From contig JBJECR010000041.1 of NCBI GenBank assembly GCA_051871275.1, forward strand, positions 1 to 17,809: a stretch of 17,809 bases of DNA. The letters run 5' to 3'. The DNA comes from CAJUPY01 sp051871275. GTDB lineage: Bacteria; Bacteroidota; Bacteroidia; Bacteroidales; Muribaculaceae. Below the pieces are notes generated by a model, which worked only from the letters and a program-made list of their open reading frames with translations, was not told where the DNA came from and did not search any database. Shown one piece after another: positions 7,748 to 15,052 of this stretch. Within the stretch, counting starts at the first letter, position 1, and every line of letters begins with the position of its first letter. Both the position numbers and the translations under genes were made by a program.

Positions 7748-8500
7748 CTAATTTTCAGCGGAAAATTTGTCCATTTTCAAGCATTTTCCGTCAAAAATGG
7801 CGTATGAAAAGTGAGAAATCCAGTCACCCAAAATAATTACTGATGAATTTTTCATATTTTCCGGATTATAGTCAAAAATAACGTGTCTATGTCCGAAAAT
7901 AAAATAATCCACAAAAGGGTTATTTTTATTGTACTGATATGCAAACTGAACATAATTGTCTGTTTCCGGATCTATGACCTCATATTTTTTGCCGGTTTCC
8001 CTGCTATGTCCGGACCACGCATGAGCAAATGGGACAGTCCAGCATGGTGGAAGCTGTGCATAAAGCCATTGGCAAAATTTATTGCGAAAAATTGCCCTGA
8101 TAAATTTAAAGCCCGGTTTTAAACCGCCTAGAGCATCACCGTGTGCAAGATAAAAGCGTTTTCCGGCAAATTCTGTCACCACTTCGCCATCTACAACGTC
8201 CATACCTATCTCATTTTTAAGATAGTCAAAGAGCCAAATATCGTGATTCCCTACAATCCACGTAATTTTCACTCCGGAATCCGCAAGTGCTGCCAATGCT
8301 CCAAAAAATCGCACATACCCTCGAGGCACCACGGTTTTGTATTCAAACCAATAATCCAAGATATCACCAAGGAGATAAAGGTGTGAAGCATCATCTTTTA
8401 TTGAATATAGAAACTTCACCACCCTATCCTCAAATTCTCGGGGTGGATTAAGATAGTTTGCACCAAGATGCAAATCTGATATGAAATAGACGTTTTTCAT
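7748..8500 (-). CDS. lpxH: UDP-2,3-diacylglucosamine diphosphatase (lipid A biosynthesis)
   Basis: It cleaves UDP-2,3-diacylglucosamine to lipid X and UMP at the inner face of the cytoplasmic membrane, an early committed step of lipid A synthesis. The 250 aa fit a calcineurin-like metallophosphoesterase of LpxH size. Metal-site motifs appear in order: DLHLG (D9, H11), GDILDYW (D46), GNHD (N85, H86), LAHGD (H120) and FGHRH (H204, H206). The DYWFEY stretch and an insertion of hydrophobic and basic residues at about 127-165, which would form the lipid-binding cap, separate it from general phosphoesterases. Its ATG shares one base with the stop codon of the SufT-like gene (TAATG), so translation is probably coupled. 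The terminator is far downstream, at 7484. Confidence 0.92.
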   Translation of the reverse strand: MKNVYFISDLHLGANYLNPPREFEDRVVKFLYSIKDDASHLYLLGDILDYWFEYKTVVPRGYVRFFGALAALADSGVKITWIVGNHDIWLFDYLKNEIGMDVVDGEVVTEFAGKRFYLAHGDALGGLKPGFKFIRAIFRNKFCQWLYAQLPPCWTVPFAHAWSGHSRETGKKYEVIDPETDNYVQFAYQYNKNNPFVDYFIFGHRHVIFDYNPENMKNSSVIILGDWISHFSYAIFDGKCLKMDKFSAEN

Positions 8501-8820
8501 TATAGAAATCCGAGTTCAAGCTTTGCTTCTTCGCTCATCATATCCTTATTCCATTCAGGTTCAAATACCACATTTATATTAACGGACTTAAGTCCCTGAA
8601 TAGATTCAAGCTTATATCTTGCATCATCTACAATAAAATCCGCCATCGGACAGTTTGGAGCCGTCATAGTCATATCTATATTAAGTTCGGCTTCATCGTT
8701 AATGTCTATTTTATAGACAAGTCCGAGGCTATATATGTCAACGGGGATTTCCGGGTCAAAAACCGTGCGAAGCAGTTCTATCACCTTTTCTTCCAGTTTG
8801 AGTCTTTCTTCAGTAGTCAT
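8500..8820 (-). CDS. MIP18/DUF59-family Fe-S assembly factor (SufT-like)
   Basis: Small cytoplasmic protein of the MIP18 (DUF59) family, whose bacterial members (SufT) help mature Fe-S proteins. With the ATG at 8820 it has 106 aa. DPEIPVDIYSLGLVY (22-36) and MTMTAPNCPMAD (50-61, with conserved C57) are the family hallmarks, and the C-terminal EPEWNKDMMSEEAKLELG is also typical. A GTG four codons upstream (8832) is possible, but the ATG gives the usual family start (MTTEER) and has AGGTG about 10 nt before it, which would overlap the GTG. It is the first gene of an operon with lpxH. SufT, PaaD and Hcf101-associated domains share this fold; without paaABC genes nearby, a general Fe-S role is most likely. 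Confidence 0.9.
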   Translation of the reverse strand: MTTEERLKLEEKVIELLRTVFDPEIPVDIYSLGLVYKIDINDEAELNIDMTMTAPNCPMADFIVDDARYKLESIQGLKSVNINVVFEPEWNKDMMSEEAKLELGFL

Positions 8821-8853
8821 ATTTTTAATCACCTATTTTGGCATAATTTAACG

Positions 8854-8883
8854 CAAAGTTAACAAAAAAATTGCAATAATCAA
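8854..8883 (-). promoter_or_regulatory. Promoter of the sufT-like/lpxH operon
   Basis: On the minus strand, TTG (plus 8881-8883), a 19-bp spacer and TAACTTTG (plus 8854-8861) match the Bacteroidota consensus. Transcription would begin near 8847, about 27 nt before the ATG at 8820. It interleaves with the divergent promoter at 8871-8901. Confidence 0.65.
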
Positions 8884-8901
8884 TAATAGTTTTTACCTTT
8901 G
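8871..8901 (+). promoter_or_regulatory. Promoter of the outer-membrane barrel gene
   Basis: TTG at 8871-8873, a 20-bp spacer, and TACCTTTG at 8894-8901. Transcription would begin near 8908, about 25 nt before the ATG at 8933. Its -33 element lies inside the spacer of the opposing promoter. Confidence 0.65.
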
Positions 8902-8932
8902 CAACGAATTATAATTAAAAAAAGCAATATTT

Positions 8933-9538
8933 ATGAATTGGATTAAGAAAATTTTAATGGTTGTAGCAGTGGCTACACTATTTGCGTCTCCGGCTATGGG
9001 ACAGTTCCGTTTCGGTGTTAAAGCCGGTTTGGCAATAAATGATATGAAGTTTAACACAGACGCTTTGAAAGCAGACAATCAGAAAGGCTTTACAGGTGGT
9101 CTCGTTACAGAATTCACAATGCCGGTTATCGGTATCGGTGTTGAAGCCTCACTCCTCTATGCTCGCCGTTCTTTTGAAGCTGTAGGTGCAACAGGCAACA
9201 CTACCGACAACCGTGACTACCTTGACATTCCTGTAAACCTCAAGTGGAAAATCGGTATTCCCGGGGTTGGAAAAATCGTTACTCCTTACATCACCACCGG
9301 TCCGGACTTCTCATTCTTGCTTTCTAAGAAAAACATTAGCAATGCTTGGGAAAACAAAACCGTTGACATAGCATGGACTGTAGGTGCAGGACTTCAGCTT
9401 TTTGACAAAGTGCAAGTAGGTGCTACTTACGGCTGGGGACTCAGCGATGCTGCTTCTACAGAAAGTGGCAATGAGTATGGAGCACTCTATTCTTCTAAAA
9501 ACCGTTGCTGGACTATCACAGCAGCATATTTCTTCTAA
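8933..9538 (+). CDS. Small outer-membrane beta-barrel protein (PorT / OMP_b-brl family-like)
   Basis: The 201 aa begin with a Sec signal peptide (MNWIKK, hydrophobic core 7-19, ASPAMG, probable cleavage before Q24). The mature part shows alternating amphipathic strands rich in Gly and aromatic residues, starting with FRFGVKAGLAIN. It includes turns such as GIPGVGKIVTPYITTGPDFSFLL and ends in TITAAYFF, a terminal Phe typical of barrels inserted by BamA. The size suits an 8-stranded barrel. Similar proteins are abundant in Bacteroidales and most have no known function. It is monocistronic with its own promoter and terminator. Call of barrel: confident; specific role: unknown. Confidence 0.85.
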   Translation: MNWIKKILMVVAVATLFASPAMGQFRFGVKAGLAINDMKFNTDALKADNQKGFTGGLVTEFTMPVIGIGVEASLLYARRSFEAVGATGNTTDNRDYLDIPVNLKWKIGIPGVGKIVTPYITTGPDFSFLLSKKNISNAWENKTVDIAWTVGAGLQLFDKVQVGATYGWGLSDAASTESGNEYGALYSSKNRCWTITAAYFF

Positions 9539-9559
9539 AGAATAATATAAATTTTTATT

Positions 9560-9593
9560 GGGAAATGGCATGATTTTTTGTCATTTCCCTTTT
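9560..9593 (+). terminator. Intrinsic terminator of the outer-membrane barrel gene
   Basis: GGGAAATG (9560-9567) pairs with CATTTCCC (9582-9589). The stem can extend by a G-T and a C-G pair, and T-rich sequence follows from 9590 (TTTTCTTTTT). It lies about 20 bp after the stop codon. Confidence 0.85.
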
Positions 9594-9659
9594 CTTTTTC
9601 TTAGAGCTTTATAAACAAATTTACTCCTAAATTGGTTATATCTACAGAGTAATGGAAAA

Positions 9660-9689
9660 TTTGCTCAGCATTATGCTTCTTTACCTAAA
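9660..9689 (+). promoter_or_regulatory. Weak candidate promoter for the 117-aa gene and peptidase
   Basis: TTTG at 9660-9663, an 18-bp spacer and TACCTAAA at 9682-9689. The -7 element departs from TAnnTTTG at its last two or three positions, so this is only a candidate. A start would fall a few bases before the ATG at 9701. Confidence 0.25.
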
Positions 9690-9700
9690 ATAATAGAACT

Positions 9701-10054
9701 ATGATATCGCATAAAGCAATTCAATACTTATACGACCATTACAACAAACGTCCTGAATCACCGGACTGTTTGGCACTGAATCTGCTATTTGAGATTCCGC
9801 AAGAGTTTCATAATATTAGTATTGATGAAGAAAAATTGGAAATCGGTTCTATCTGCAATAATTCTCCTTTCAGAACCATTGCTCTAAACCACATAAACGC
9901 TATCATAGAATTAGAAGAAACTGTAGCTATTGTCCTTTCATGCTCTATTATTTTCCTGAGCAAACTTTCACAAGATATTTCTATTGACATAAAAAACGTT
10001 GCACCGGGATTTTTTGACAAATTGTCTAATCTTTTCCAGGGAAATTGCGACTAA
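9701..10054 (+). CDS. Conserved-looking hypothetical protein, 117 aa
   Basis: I do not recognise this protein. It has 117 aa, is acidic, and has no signal peptide or clear membrane segment, so it is probably cytoplasmic. The N terminus (MISHKAIQYLYDHYNKRPE) looks helical. Residues about 45-95 alternate hydrophobic and polar residues, with FRTIALNHINAIIELEE followed by VAIVLSCSIIFLS, which suggests a small all-beta domain of PH-like or Sm-like size; that is only an impression. ATG start, coding-like composition and the position 32 bp ahead of the peptidase start, with no terminator between, support a real gene in one transcript with the peptidase. Whether the two are functionally linked is not visible. 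Confidence 0.65.
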   Translation: MISHKAIQYLYDHYNKRPESPDCLALNLLFEIPQEFHNISIDEEKLEIGSICNNSPFRTIALNHINAIIELEETVAIVLSCSIIFLSKLSQDISIDIKNVAPGFFDKLSNLFQGNCD

Positions 10055-10086
10055 CTTTTGCTCTTTTCATTATCACTAAACATTTT

Positions 10087-11490
10087 ATGGCTAACTTTAA
10101 AACAATTATCCTCTGCAGTATGGGAATATTTTTGCTTTCCGCATCTTGCAATTCAAACGATTACAAAGAAGAATTCACAGCAATCACATCTGAACTGTCT
10201 TCAACGGACTATTACGGCAGAAGTAACTACTCCAACGGGGACATAAAAGCTGCAAAGTACATCATTGACTATATTTCCGAAATTGAAGGCATCACTCCTG
10301 CCGGCAACTTTTCCGGCAACCCTACTCCCGCTTTTCCACCTCACAAATCACAAGTTCTCCCGGGAGACGAAGGTCGATGGAGAGAAATCGCCAACAATGA
10401 AAAATATCTGCCATTCTTGCAGCATTTTTGTATTCCTATGAATGTGATGAGAGGAGATATGAGTATGACCGTAGATAGCATTCCTTTACGTGCAACATTT
10501 GATTTCGTTGCAAAAGAATTTTCTCCTGCATGCCACGGCACATTCCCTCTGGAATACGTTCCGGATTCACTTGTCACACAGTTTAATTTCATCAAACACT
10601 TGAAAAGTGGAGAATTTGAAGGCAAATTTGCTGTAGTAAATTGGGAACAGTACAAAACCCTGCCCTGCCATCCTTTTGAACGATACAAACCTTACTTGGG
10701 CGAACTGGATTCCACAAAAATTGCAGGCATCATTCTGCGAGACAAAGAACTCGTACCATACTTCAAAGCTCGCTCATATTTCCAAACGGAAATACCTGTG
10801 TTTGCCGTAAATGAAAAGTTCCCGGACGATGCTTCAAATATTACTATTGCTCTTGATGCAGAGTTTTTACCTGCCCACGATGCACATAATATTATTGCAC
10901 ATCTTCCCGGAACAAATCCGGAAAAGCCGTGTATTACATTCATTGCCCATTACGACCACCTCGGACTTATGGGACGCGACAATATTTTCTACGGTGCAAA
11001 CGATAATGCGAGCGGAGCAGCTATGCTGTGTGTCCTTGCCAAATATTTCGGTAAAAATCGCCCGGAATGCGGTCTGCAATTCATTTGGCTTGATGCCGAA
11101 GAAGAAAATCTCCTCGGATCTTTCTACTACTGCCAAAACCCCACTCTGCCGCTTGATAACGTCAAATTTGTGATTAACCTTGATATGGTGGCTGATGACA
11201 GCGACCACCTCGCCACGGAATGTAGCGAAAACGGTATGGCTGAACTTGAGATAATTAAAGAGATAAACAGCAATAATGGTGAATACCCACAGTTTGACAT
11301 TGCTCTGCAAGAACTCCTTGACAATAGCGACCATTATGCTTTCTCTGAAGCAGGTGTACCAGCACTTTATTTCTCCACTGAAGGCAGCGTTCTTAAAGAT
11401 TATCACTCTCCTCGCGATTCAAACAGCAATTTTTCAACTGAGAATTTTGATAGGCTATTCAGCTTACTTGTGAAGTATGTAAACAAGTAA
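10087..11490 (+). CDS. M28-family zinc metallopeptidase, lipoprotein
   Basis: A di-zinc aminopeptidase-type enzyme anchored in the envelope. The frame is open from a TTG at 10045, but the ATG at 10087 begins a lipoprotein signal (MANFKT, hydrophobic 7-17, LLSAS, lipidated C21), giving 467 aa. A protease-associated-type region fits about 110-270. Family metal ligands and catalytic residues follow: H288 with D290 (HYDHLG), D306 (NDNASG), E338 (catalytic base) and E339 (EEE), D366 (NLDMV) and H416 (DHYAF). All are intact. Peptide bond cleavage of periplasmic or external peptides is inferred from the family; the true substrate could be amino-terminal residues or glutaminyl groups. The lipidated protein could face the periplasm or the surface. 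It probably shares a transcript with the 117-aa gene. Confidence 0.93.
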   Translation: MANFKTIILCSMGIFLLSASCNSNDYKEEFTAITSELSSTDYYGRSNYSNGDIKAAKYIIDYISEIEGITPAGNFSGNPTPAFPPHKSQVLPGDEGRWREIANNEKYLPFLQHFCIPMNVMRGDMSMTVDSIPLRATFDFVAKEFSPACHGTFPLEYVPDSLVTQFNFIKHLKSGEFEGKFAVVNWEQYKTLPCHPFERYKPYLGELDSTKIAGIILRDKELVPYFKARSYFQTEIPVFAVNEKFPDDASNITIALDAEFLPAHDAHNIIAHLPGTNPEKPCITFIAHYDHLGLMGRDNIFYGANDNASGAAMLCVLAKYFGKNRPECGLQFIWLDAEEENLLGSFYYCQNPTLPLDNVKFVINLDMVADDSDHLATECSENGMAELEIIKEINSNNGEYPQFDIALQELLDNSDHYAFSEAGVPALYFSTEGSVLKDYHSPRDSNSNFSTENFDRLFSLLVKYVNK

Positions 11491-11518
11491 TTCATTCTCA
11501 AATACAATATATTAAAAG

Positions 11519-11555
11519 CCTGATTTACAATTCAATACTGTAAATTAGGTTTTTT
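11519..11555. terminator. Bidirectional intrinsic terminator (M28 peptidase / AraC regulator)
   Basis: The arm at 11519-11529 (CCTGATTTACA) pairs with 11539-11549 (TGTAAATTAGG), with one G-T pair, around a 9-nt loop. Six T follow at 11550-11555, overlapping the AraC stop codon. On the other strand the AAAA at 11514-11517 gives a short U-tract, so it can serve both convergent genes. Confidence 0.8.
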
Positions 11556-12435
11556 ATTTTCCATCGCGGTACTTTTTAGGACTTACACCTGTGCGTAGTT
11601 TGAAAAACTTTCCAAAAGCGGATTGCGACGTAAATTCCAGTTCGTATGCAATATCTTGCACATTCATCTCAGAATTTTTCAATAGTATTTTAGCCTCAAG
11701 TATTACACACTCATTCACCCATTCCAGAGCTGATTTTCCGGTATAAGCCTTTATAGCACCGGATAGATAATTGGGTGTAAGGCACAATTTGTCCGCATAA
11801 AAACGCACACCGCGAATTCTGGAACGATTCTGCTTGATGAGTTCCATAAACTTGTTAAACAAAATCTTGTTTCTGGAAAAATTATTCTCCTTATCTTCTG
11901 CATACTGCTTGTATTTGTACATTACAGAAATAATAGTATAGCAAAATGCCATAACAAGTCCTCTCATAATCTCCGCACACTCCTTATTTTCACCATTTAT
12001 ATTACTTGCAATAAGTTCGTAATACGGTTTGAGCATTTTAATTTCATTTTCCGGCATCATACAAACTGCATTCTGCTCAACATCAAAGAATATTTCTGAC
12101 CTAAGCTTAAAGTCTATTTGCAACTCAGCCAAAAGCTCTGTGGAAATAAGTATTGCATACATTTCCAAAGAATCTGCACCGCAAACGGAAATTATATCTC
12201 CGGGAAATACTATTATGACACTATTTGACTGCACCGTATAATGCTTGAGATTTACACTGCATTCTAATTTACCACCTATGCATAAAAGGACTGTCACAGC
12301 ATCAATTCGACATGGAGACATATACCTCTCTATATCCTCTATCCTACTTATTACTAACAAGCTGTCACGATAGCATAGTGCATGCCTGAGTTTTCGCTGT
12401 GCAATCTGGTTGATTGTAATTGTATGTAAATCCAT
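11554..12435 (-). CDS. AraC-family transcriptional regulator
   Basis: Probable regulator of the divergent exporter operon. From the ATG at 12435 it has 293 aa; the frame is open from a TTG at 12507, but MDLHTITINQIAQ is the usual start of such Bacteroidales proteins. The N-terminal half (about 1-165) looks like a cupin-type sensing domain (VTVLLCIGGKLECSVN, then NSVIIVFPGDIIS). The C-terminal 100 residues carry two HTH motifs: YADKLCLTPNYLSGAIKAYTG and QDIAYELEFTSQSAFGKFFK, ending in the family pattern GVSPKKYR. The ligand is unknown. Bacteroidales often pair such a regulator with a TolC/HlyD/permease operon, which supports the link. A 14-bp direct repeat in the shared upstream region is a candidate binding site. 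Confidence 0.92.
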   Translation of the reverse strand: MDLHTITINQIAQRKLRHALCYRDSLLVISRIEDIERYMSPCRIDAVTVLLCIGGKLECSVNLKHYTVQSNSVIIVFPGDIISVCGADSLEMYAILISTELLAELQIDFKLRSEIFFDVEQNAVCMMPENEIKMLKPYYELIASNINGENKECAEIMRGLVMAFCYTIISVMYKYKQYAEDKENNFSRNKILFNKFMELIKQNRSRIRGVRFYADKLCLTPNYLSGAIKAYTGKSALEWVNECVILEAKILLKNSEMNVQDIAYELEFTSQSAFGKFFKLRTGVSPKKYRDGK

Positions 12436-12472
12436 ATATTTATTAGTTTTTAGTTCCGTCCACAAAAATACA

Positions 12473-12549
12473 TAATTTTGACCAATAAATTTGTGCCCTT
12501 TATGCAAAAACTATTCTTTTAAAATACTTAATAGGTAAATTTGACCACT
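12473..12549. promoter_or_regulatory. Candidate AraC operator: 14-bp direct repeat pair between araC-like gene and exporter
   Basis: TAATTTTGACCAAT (12473-12486) and TAAATTTGACCACT (12536-12549) match at 12 of 14 positions and share the core TTTGACCA. Start-to-start spacing is 63 bp, close to six helical turns, so both face the same side. The right copy contains TAAATTTG (12536-12543), which fits a -7 element for the exporter. The left copy lies just upstream of TATTTTTG on the minus strand (plus 12463-12470), a possible -7 for the regulator. Neither -7 has a good -33. A second -7-like GAACTTTG is at 12590-12597. Confidence 0.4.
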
Positions 12550-12625
12550 TTTTCCTTAAAAGATGTTTTTTTATATAGACCGATATACGGAACTTTGCAG
12601 CCGAAATACGAAAATTAAAAACGAT

Positions 12626-14032
12626 ATGACACATAGAAACATACTTCTTACAATCCTACTCACGCTCTCCTGCTACTTTTGTAACGCACAAACGAAGGTT
12701 TTGACACTTGAAGACTGCAGAGAGCTCGCTATAAGCAACAACAAAGAACTGAAAATTTCCGGTATGGAAATAAGTGTGGCAGAAAACGAAAGAAAAGCAG
12801 CTTTTACTAAATATTTTCCGAGAATTTCCGCCTCCGGGACGTTTTTGTACACAAGCAAAGAGTTTTCACTTCTAAGTGATGAACAAAAAAATAATCTCAA
12901 TACGCTTGGTAACAGGCTTTCTTATGCACTTCCGCAACTAAGCGGCTATGAAAACACACTGAACAGTATTGGTGCCGGACTCGTGGAAGCATTACATACA
13001 GATACCAGAAATGCCGGAGCCGTAGGGATAATGCTCACACAGCCCGTTTATATGGGTGGGAAAATTCGCTCATACAATAAAATTACACAATATGCAGAAA
13101 GTGTTGCTCATCACAACCATAATCTTGAACGTCAAAACCTGATAGTGCAAGTTGATGAAACTTATTGGCTTATAGTATCGCTCAGCAAAAAGAAGGAACT
13201 TGCGGAAAGCTATTTAAGATTGGTTCGCAAGGCAGATAGTGATGTTCAAGCCTTGATTAAAGAGGGATTCACAACTAAAGCCGACGGACTTAGCGTCAAA
13301 GTAAAAGTAAACGAAGCGGAAGTAGCTCTTTTACAAGTGGAAAACGGACTCTCTCTCGCAAAAATGTCACTCTGCCAAATTTGCGGACTGGAGATTGACG
13401 ATACAATAATAGTTGAGGACGAAATCAGCGAAAATAATACACAAGACCCTGTGCCACTAACAGCAGAAGTGAATGAAGCACTTAGCAACAGACCGGAAAT
13501 GAATATCCTGAACCTTTCCGAAAATATTTTCCGCGAGAAAATAAAATTAGCTCGCTCGGAATTTATGCCAACAGTAGCTTTAACAGGCGGTTATATAGCT
13601 TCTAACCCATCTGTATTTAATAGTTTTGAACGCCAATTCAAAGGAATGTGGACGGCAGGAATCGTTGTGAATATACCACTTGTAACCTCCGGCGAAAGAT
13701 TTTATAAAGTTCGTGCTGCCAAAACTCAAGCACAAATAGCTGCACTTAAAATTGATGAAACTCGTGAAAAAATTACACTCCAAGTCAATCAATGCTTACA
13801 AAAAGTGCAAGAAGCATCAGAACGACTTAACACCGCACATAAAAGTATTTCTGAAGCCGATGAAAACCTTCGTTATGCCACACTGGGTATGAAAGAAGGG
13901 GTCATTCCGGTGAGCAATGTTCTGGAAGCACAAACAGCTTGGCTCAAAGCACATTCCACATTTGTAGATTCACAAATAGATTTGCGTTTGGCAAACCTTT
14001 ATTTACTCAAATCAACAGGATTACTTAAATAA
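12626..14032 (+). CDS. TolC-family outer-membrane efflux channel
   Basis: Forms the trimeric outer-membrane exit duct of the exporter. The frame is open from 12563, but the ATG at 12626 begins a clear signal peptide (MTHRN, hydrophobic 5-18, CNAQ, cleavage near Q21), giving a 468-aa precursor, a normal TolC size. The mature part starts with the family pattern LTLEDCRELAISNN. It is largely long coiled-coil helices in two similar halves, with strand segments around GIMLTQPVYMGGK in the first and GIVVNIPLVTSGER in the second, followed by KITLQVNQCLQKVQEA and NVLEAQTAWLKA. First gene of the operon; the next starts 13 bp later. The substrate cannot be inferred. Confidence 0.93.
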   Translation: MTHRNILLTILLTLSCYFCNAQTKVLTLEDCRELAISNNKELKISGMEISVAENERKAAFTKYFPRISASGTFLYTSKEFSLLSDEQKNNLNTLGNRLSYALPQLSGYENTLNSIGAGLVEALHTDTRNAGAVGIMLTQPVYMGGKIRSYNKITQYAESVAHHNHNLERQNLIVQVDETYWLIVSLSKKKELAESYLRLVRKADSDVQALIKEGFTTKADGLSVKVKVNEAEVALLQVENGLSLAKMSLCQICGLEIDDTIIVEDEISENNTQDPVPLTAEVNEALSNRPEMNILNLSENIFREKIKLARSEFMPTVALTGGYIASNPSVFNSFERQFKGMWTAGIVVNIPLVTSGERFYKVRAAKTQAQIAALKIDETREKITLQVNQCLQKVQEASERLNTAHKSISEADENLRYATLGMKEGVIPVSNVLEAQTAWLKAHSTFVDSQIDLRLANLYLLKSTGLLK

Positions 14033-14045
14033 TTACACAATATAT

Positions 14046-15050
14046 ATGAAAAAAGAAAAAGACATAAAAGCCGTGGTATTCACCGCTTTACTATTGATTA
14101 CAACAGCAATATTAGTGATAATTATCGGACTTAACTTGCCGGAAAAAACAGAAACTATTCAAGGGCAAGTTGAAACCACAGACTATCGTGTTTCCGGAAA
14201 GGTTACTTCTCGAATAGTTGAATTCAGAGTGAAAGAAGGAGATATGGTTCACACAGGTGACACATTAGTTATATTATATGCACCTGAAATCGACGCGAAA
14301 CTGGCACAAGCACAAGCTGCTGTAACAGCTGCCAAAGCTATGGAAAACAAGGCTATAAATGGTGCTCGTCAGGAACAAATCACACAGGCCTACGAGATGT
14401 GGCAGAAAGCACGTGCCGCTGTTGAGGTGTCTGAAAAAACATACGCCAGAGTTAGCAACCTTTTTGAACAAGGCGTTGTGGCTGAGCAAAAACTTGATGA
14501 AGCTAAAGCACAGTACGATGCAATGGTTGCTACAGAAAAAGCAGCCTTGTCACAGTACGAAATGGCTATGAATGGCACAAGATATGAAGACAAAAATGCT
14601 GCAGGGGCACAAGTTGTCCGTGCTATCGGAGCTGTTTCGGAAGTAGAATCTTATATTGGTGAAACCGTATTGCTCGCAATGGCAGACGGAGTGGTAACGG
14701 AAATCTTTCCGGAAGTAGGAGAATTGGTTGGAGCCGGAGCACCTATAATGAATATTACAAGTACTGATGAGTATTATTTCACGTTTAACGTACGCGAAGA
14801 TTTGCTGCCGGGAATAAAAGTAGGCACAGTCAGCGAAGTGTACCTCCCCGCTTACGATATAAATATAAAAGTCCGTATCACAAAAATGAAAAATGTGGGA
14901 AATTTTGCAGCTTGGAAAGCTACTAAAGCACTGGATGGATACGACCTCAAAACTTTTGAAGTGGAAGCAGTTCCTGTAGATACTGTGAACCTGGACGGGA
15001 TTAGAAACGGCATGTCTGCCATAATTAAAAAGAAAACGCTCGTTTCATAA
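14046..15050 (+). CDS. HlyD-family periplasmic adaptor (membrane fusion protein)
   Basis: Bridges the inner-membrane transporter to the TolC channel. The 334 aa have one N-terminal membrane anchor (about 9-28, LLLITTAILVIIIGL) and no lipobox. The lipoyl/barrel-sandwich halves flank a helical hairpin: first half about 36-75 (VETTDYRVSGKVTSRIVEF, then KEGDMVHTGDTLVIL), coiled-coil Ala-rich helices about 82-185, second half about 195-240 (MADGVVTEIFPEVGELVGAG). A beta-barrel domain follows (YYFTFNVREDLLPGIKVG). The pattern resembles the YbhG/YhiI branch that works with ABC-2 permeases. It starts 13 bp after the channel gene and ends two bases before the first permease gene, so the genes are one operon. 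Confidence 0.92.
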   Translation: MKKEKDIKAVVFTALLLITTAILVIIIGLNLPEKTETIQGQVETTDYRVSGKVTSRIVEFRVKEGDMVHTGDTLVILYAPEIDAKLAQAQAAVTAAKAMENKAINGARQEQITQAYEMWQKARAAVEVSEKTYARVSNLFEQGVVAEQKLDEAKAQYDAMVATEKAALSQYEMAMNGTRYEDKNAAGAQVVRAIGAVSEVESYIGETVLLAMADGVVTEIFPEVGELVGAGAPIMNITSTDEYYFTFNVREDLLPGIKVGTVSEVYLPAYDINIKVRITKMKNVGNFAAWKATKALDGYDLKTFEVEAVPVDTVNLDGIRNGMSAIIKKKTLVS

Positions 15051-15052
15051 AA

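Noticed and set aside
8821..8832. GTG start for the SufT-like gene at 8832
   Set aside because: An ATG four codons later gives the usual family N terminus and leaves room for AGGTG as a ribosome site.
10045..10086. TTG start for the peptidase at 10045
   Set aside because: It would overlap the upstream gene and put 14 residues before an otherwise ideal lipoprotein signal that begins at the ATG at 10087.
10867..11406. Antisense open frame of 179 codons inside the M28 peptidase gene
   Set aside because: It is a codon-bias shadow of a gene with all catalytic residues intact.
12436..12507. TTG start for the AraC-family regulator at 12507
   Set aside because: The extra 24 residues do not resemble the family N terminus, and they would cover the left direct repeat and the candidate -7 element. 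ATG at 12435 gives the usual start.
12563..12625. ATG at 12563 as start of the TolC-like gene
   Set aside because: It would put 21 polar residues before the signal peptide; ATG at 12626 begins the signal peptide directly.
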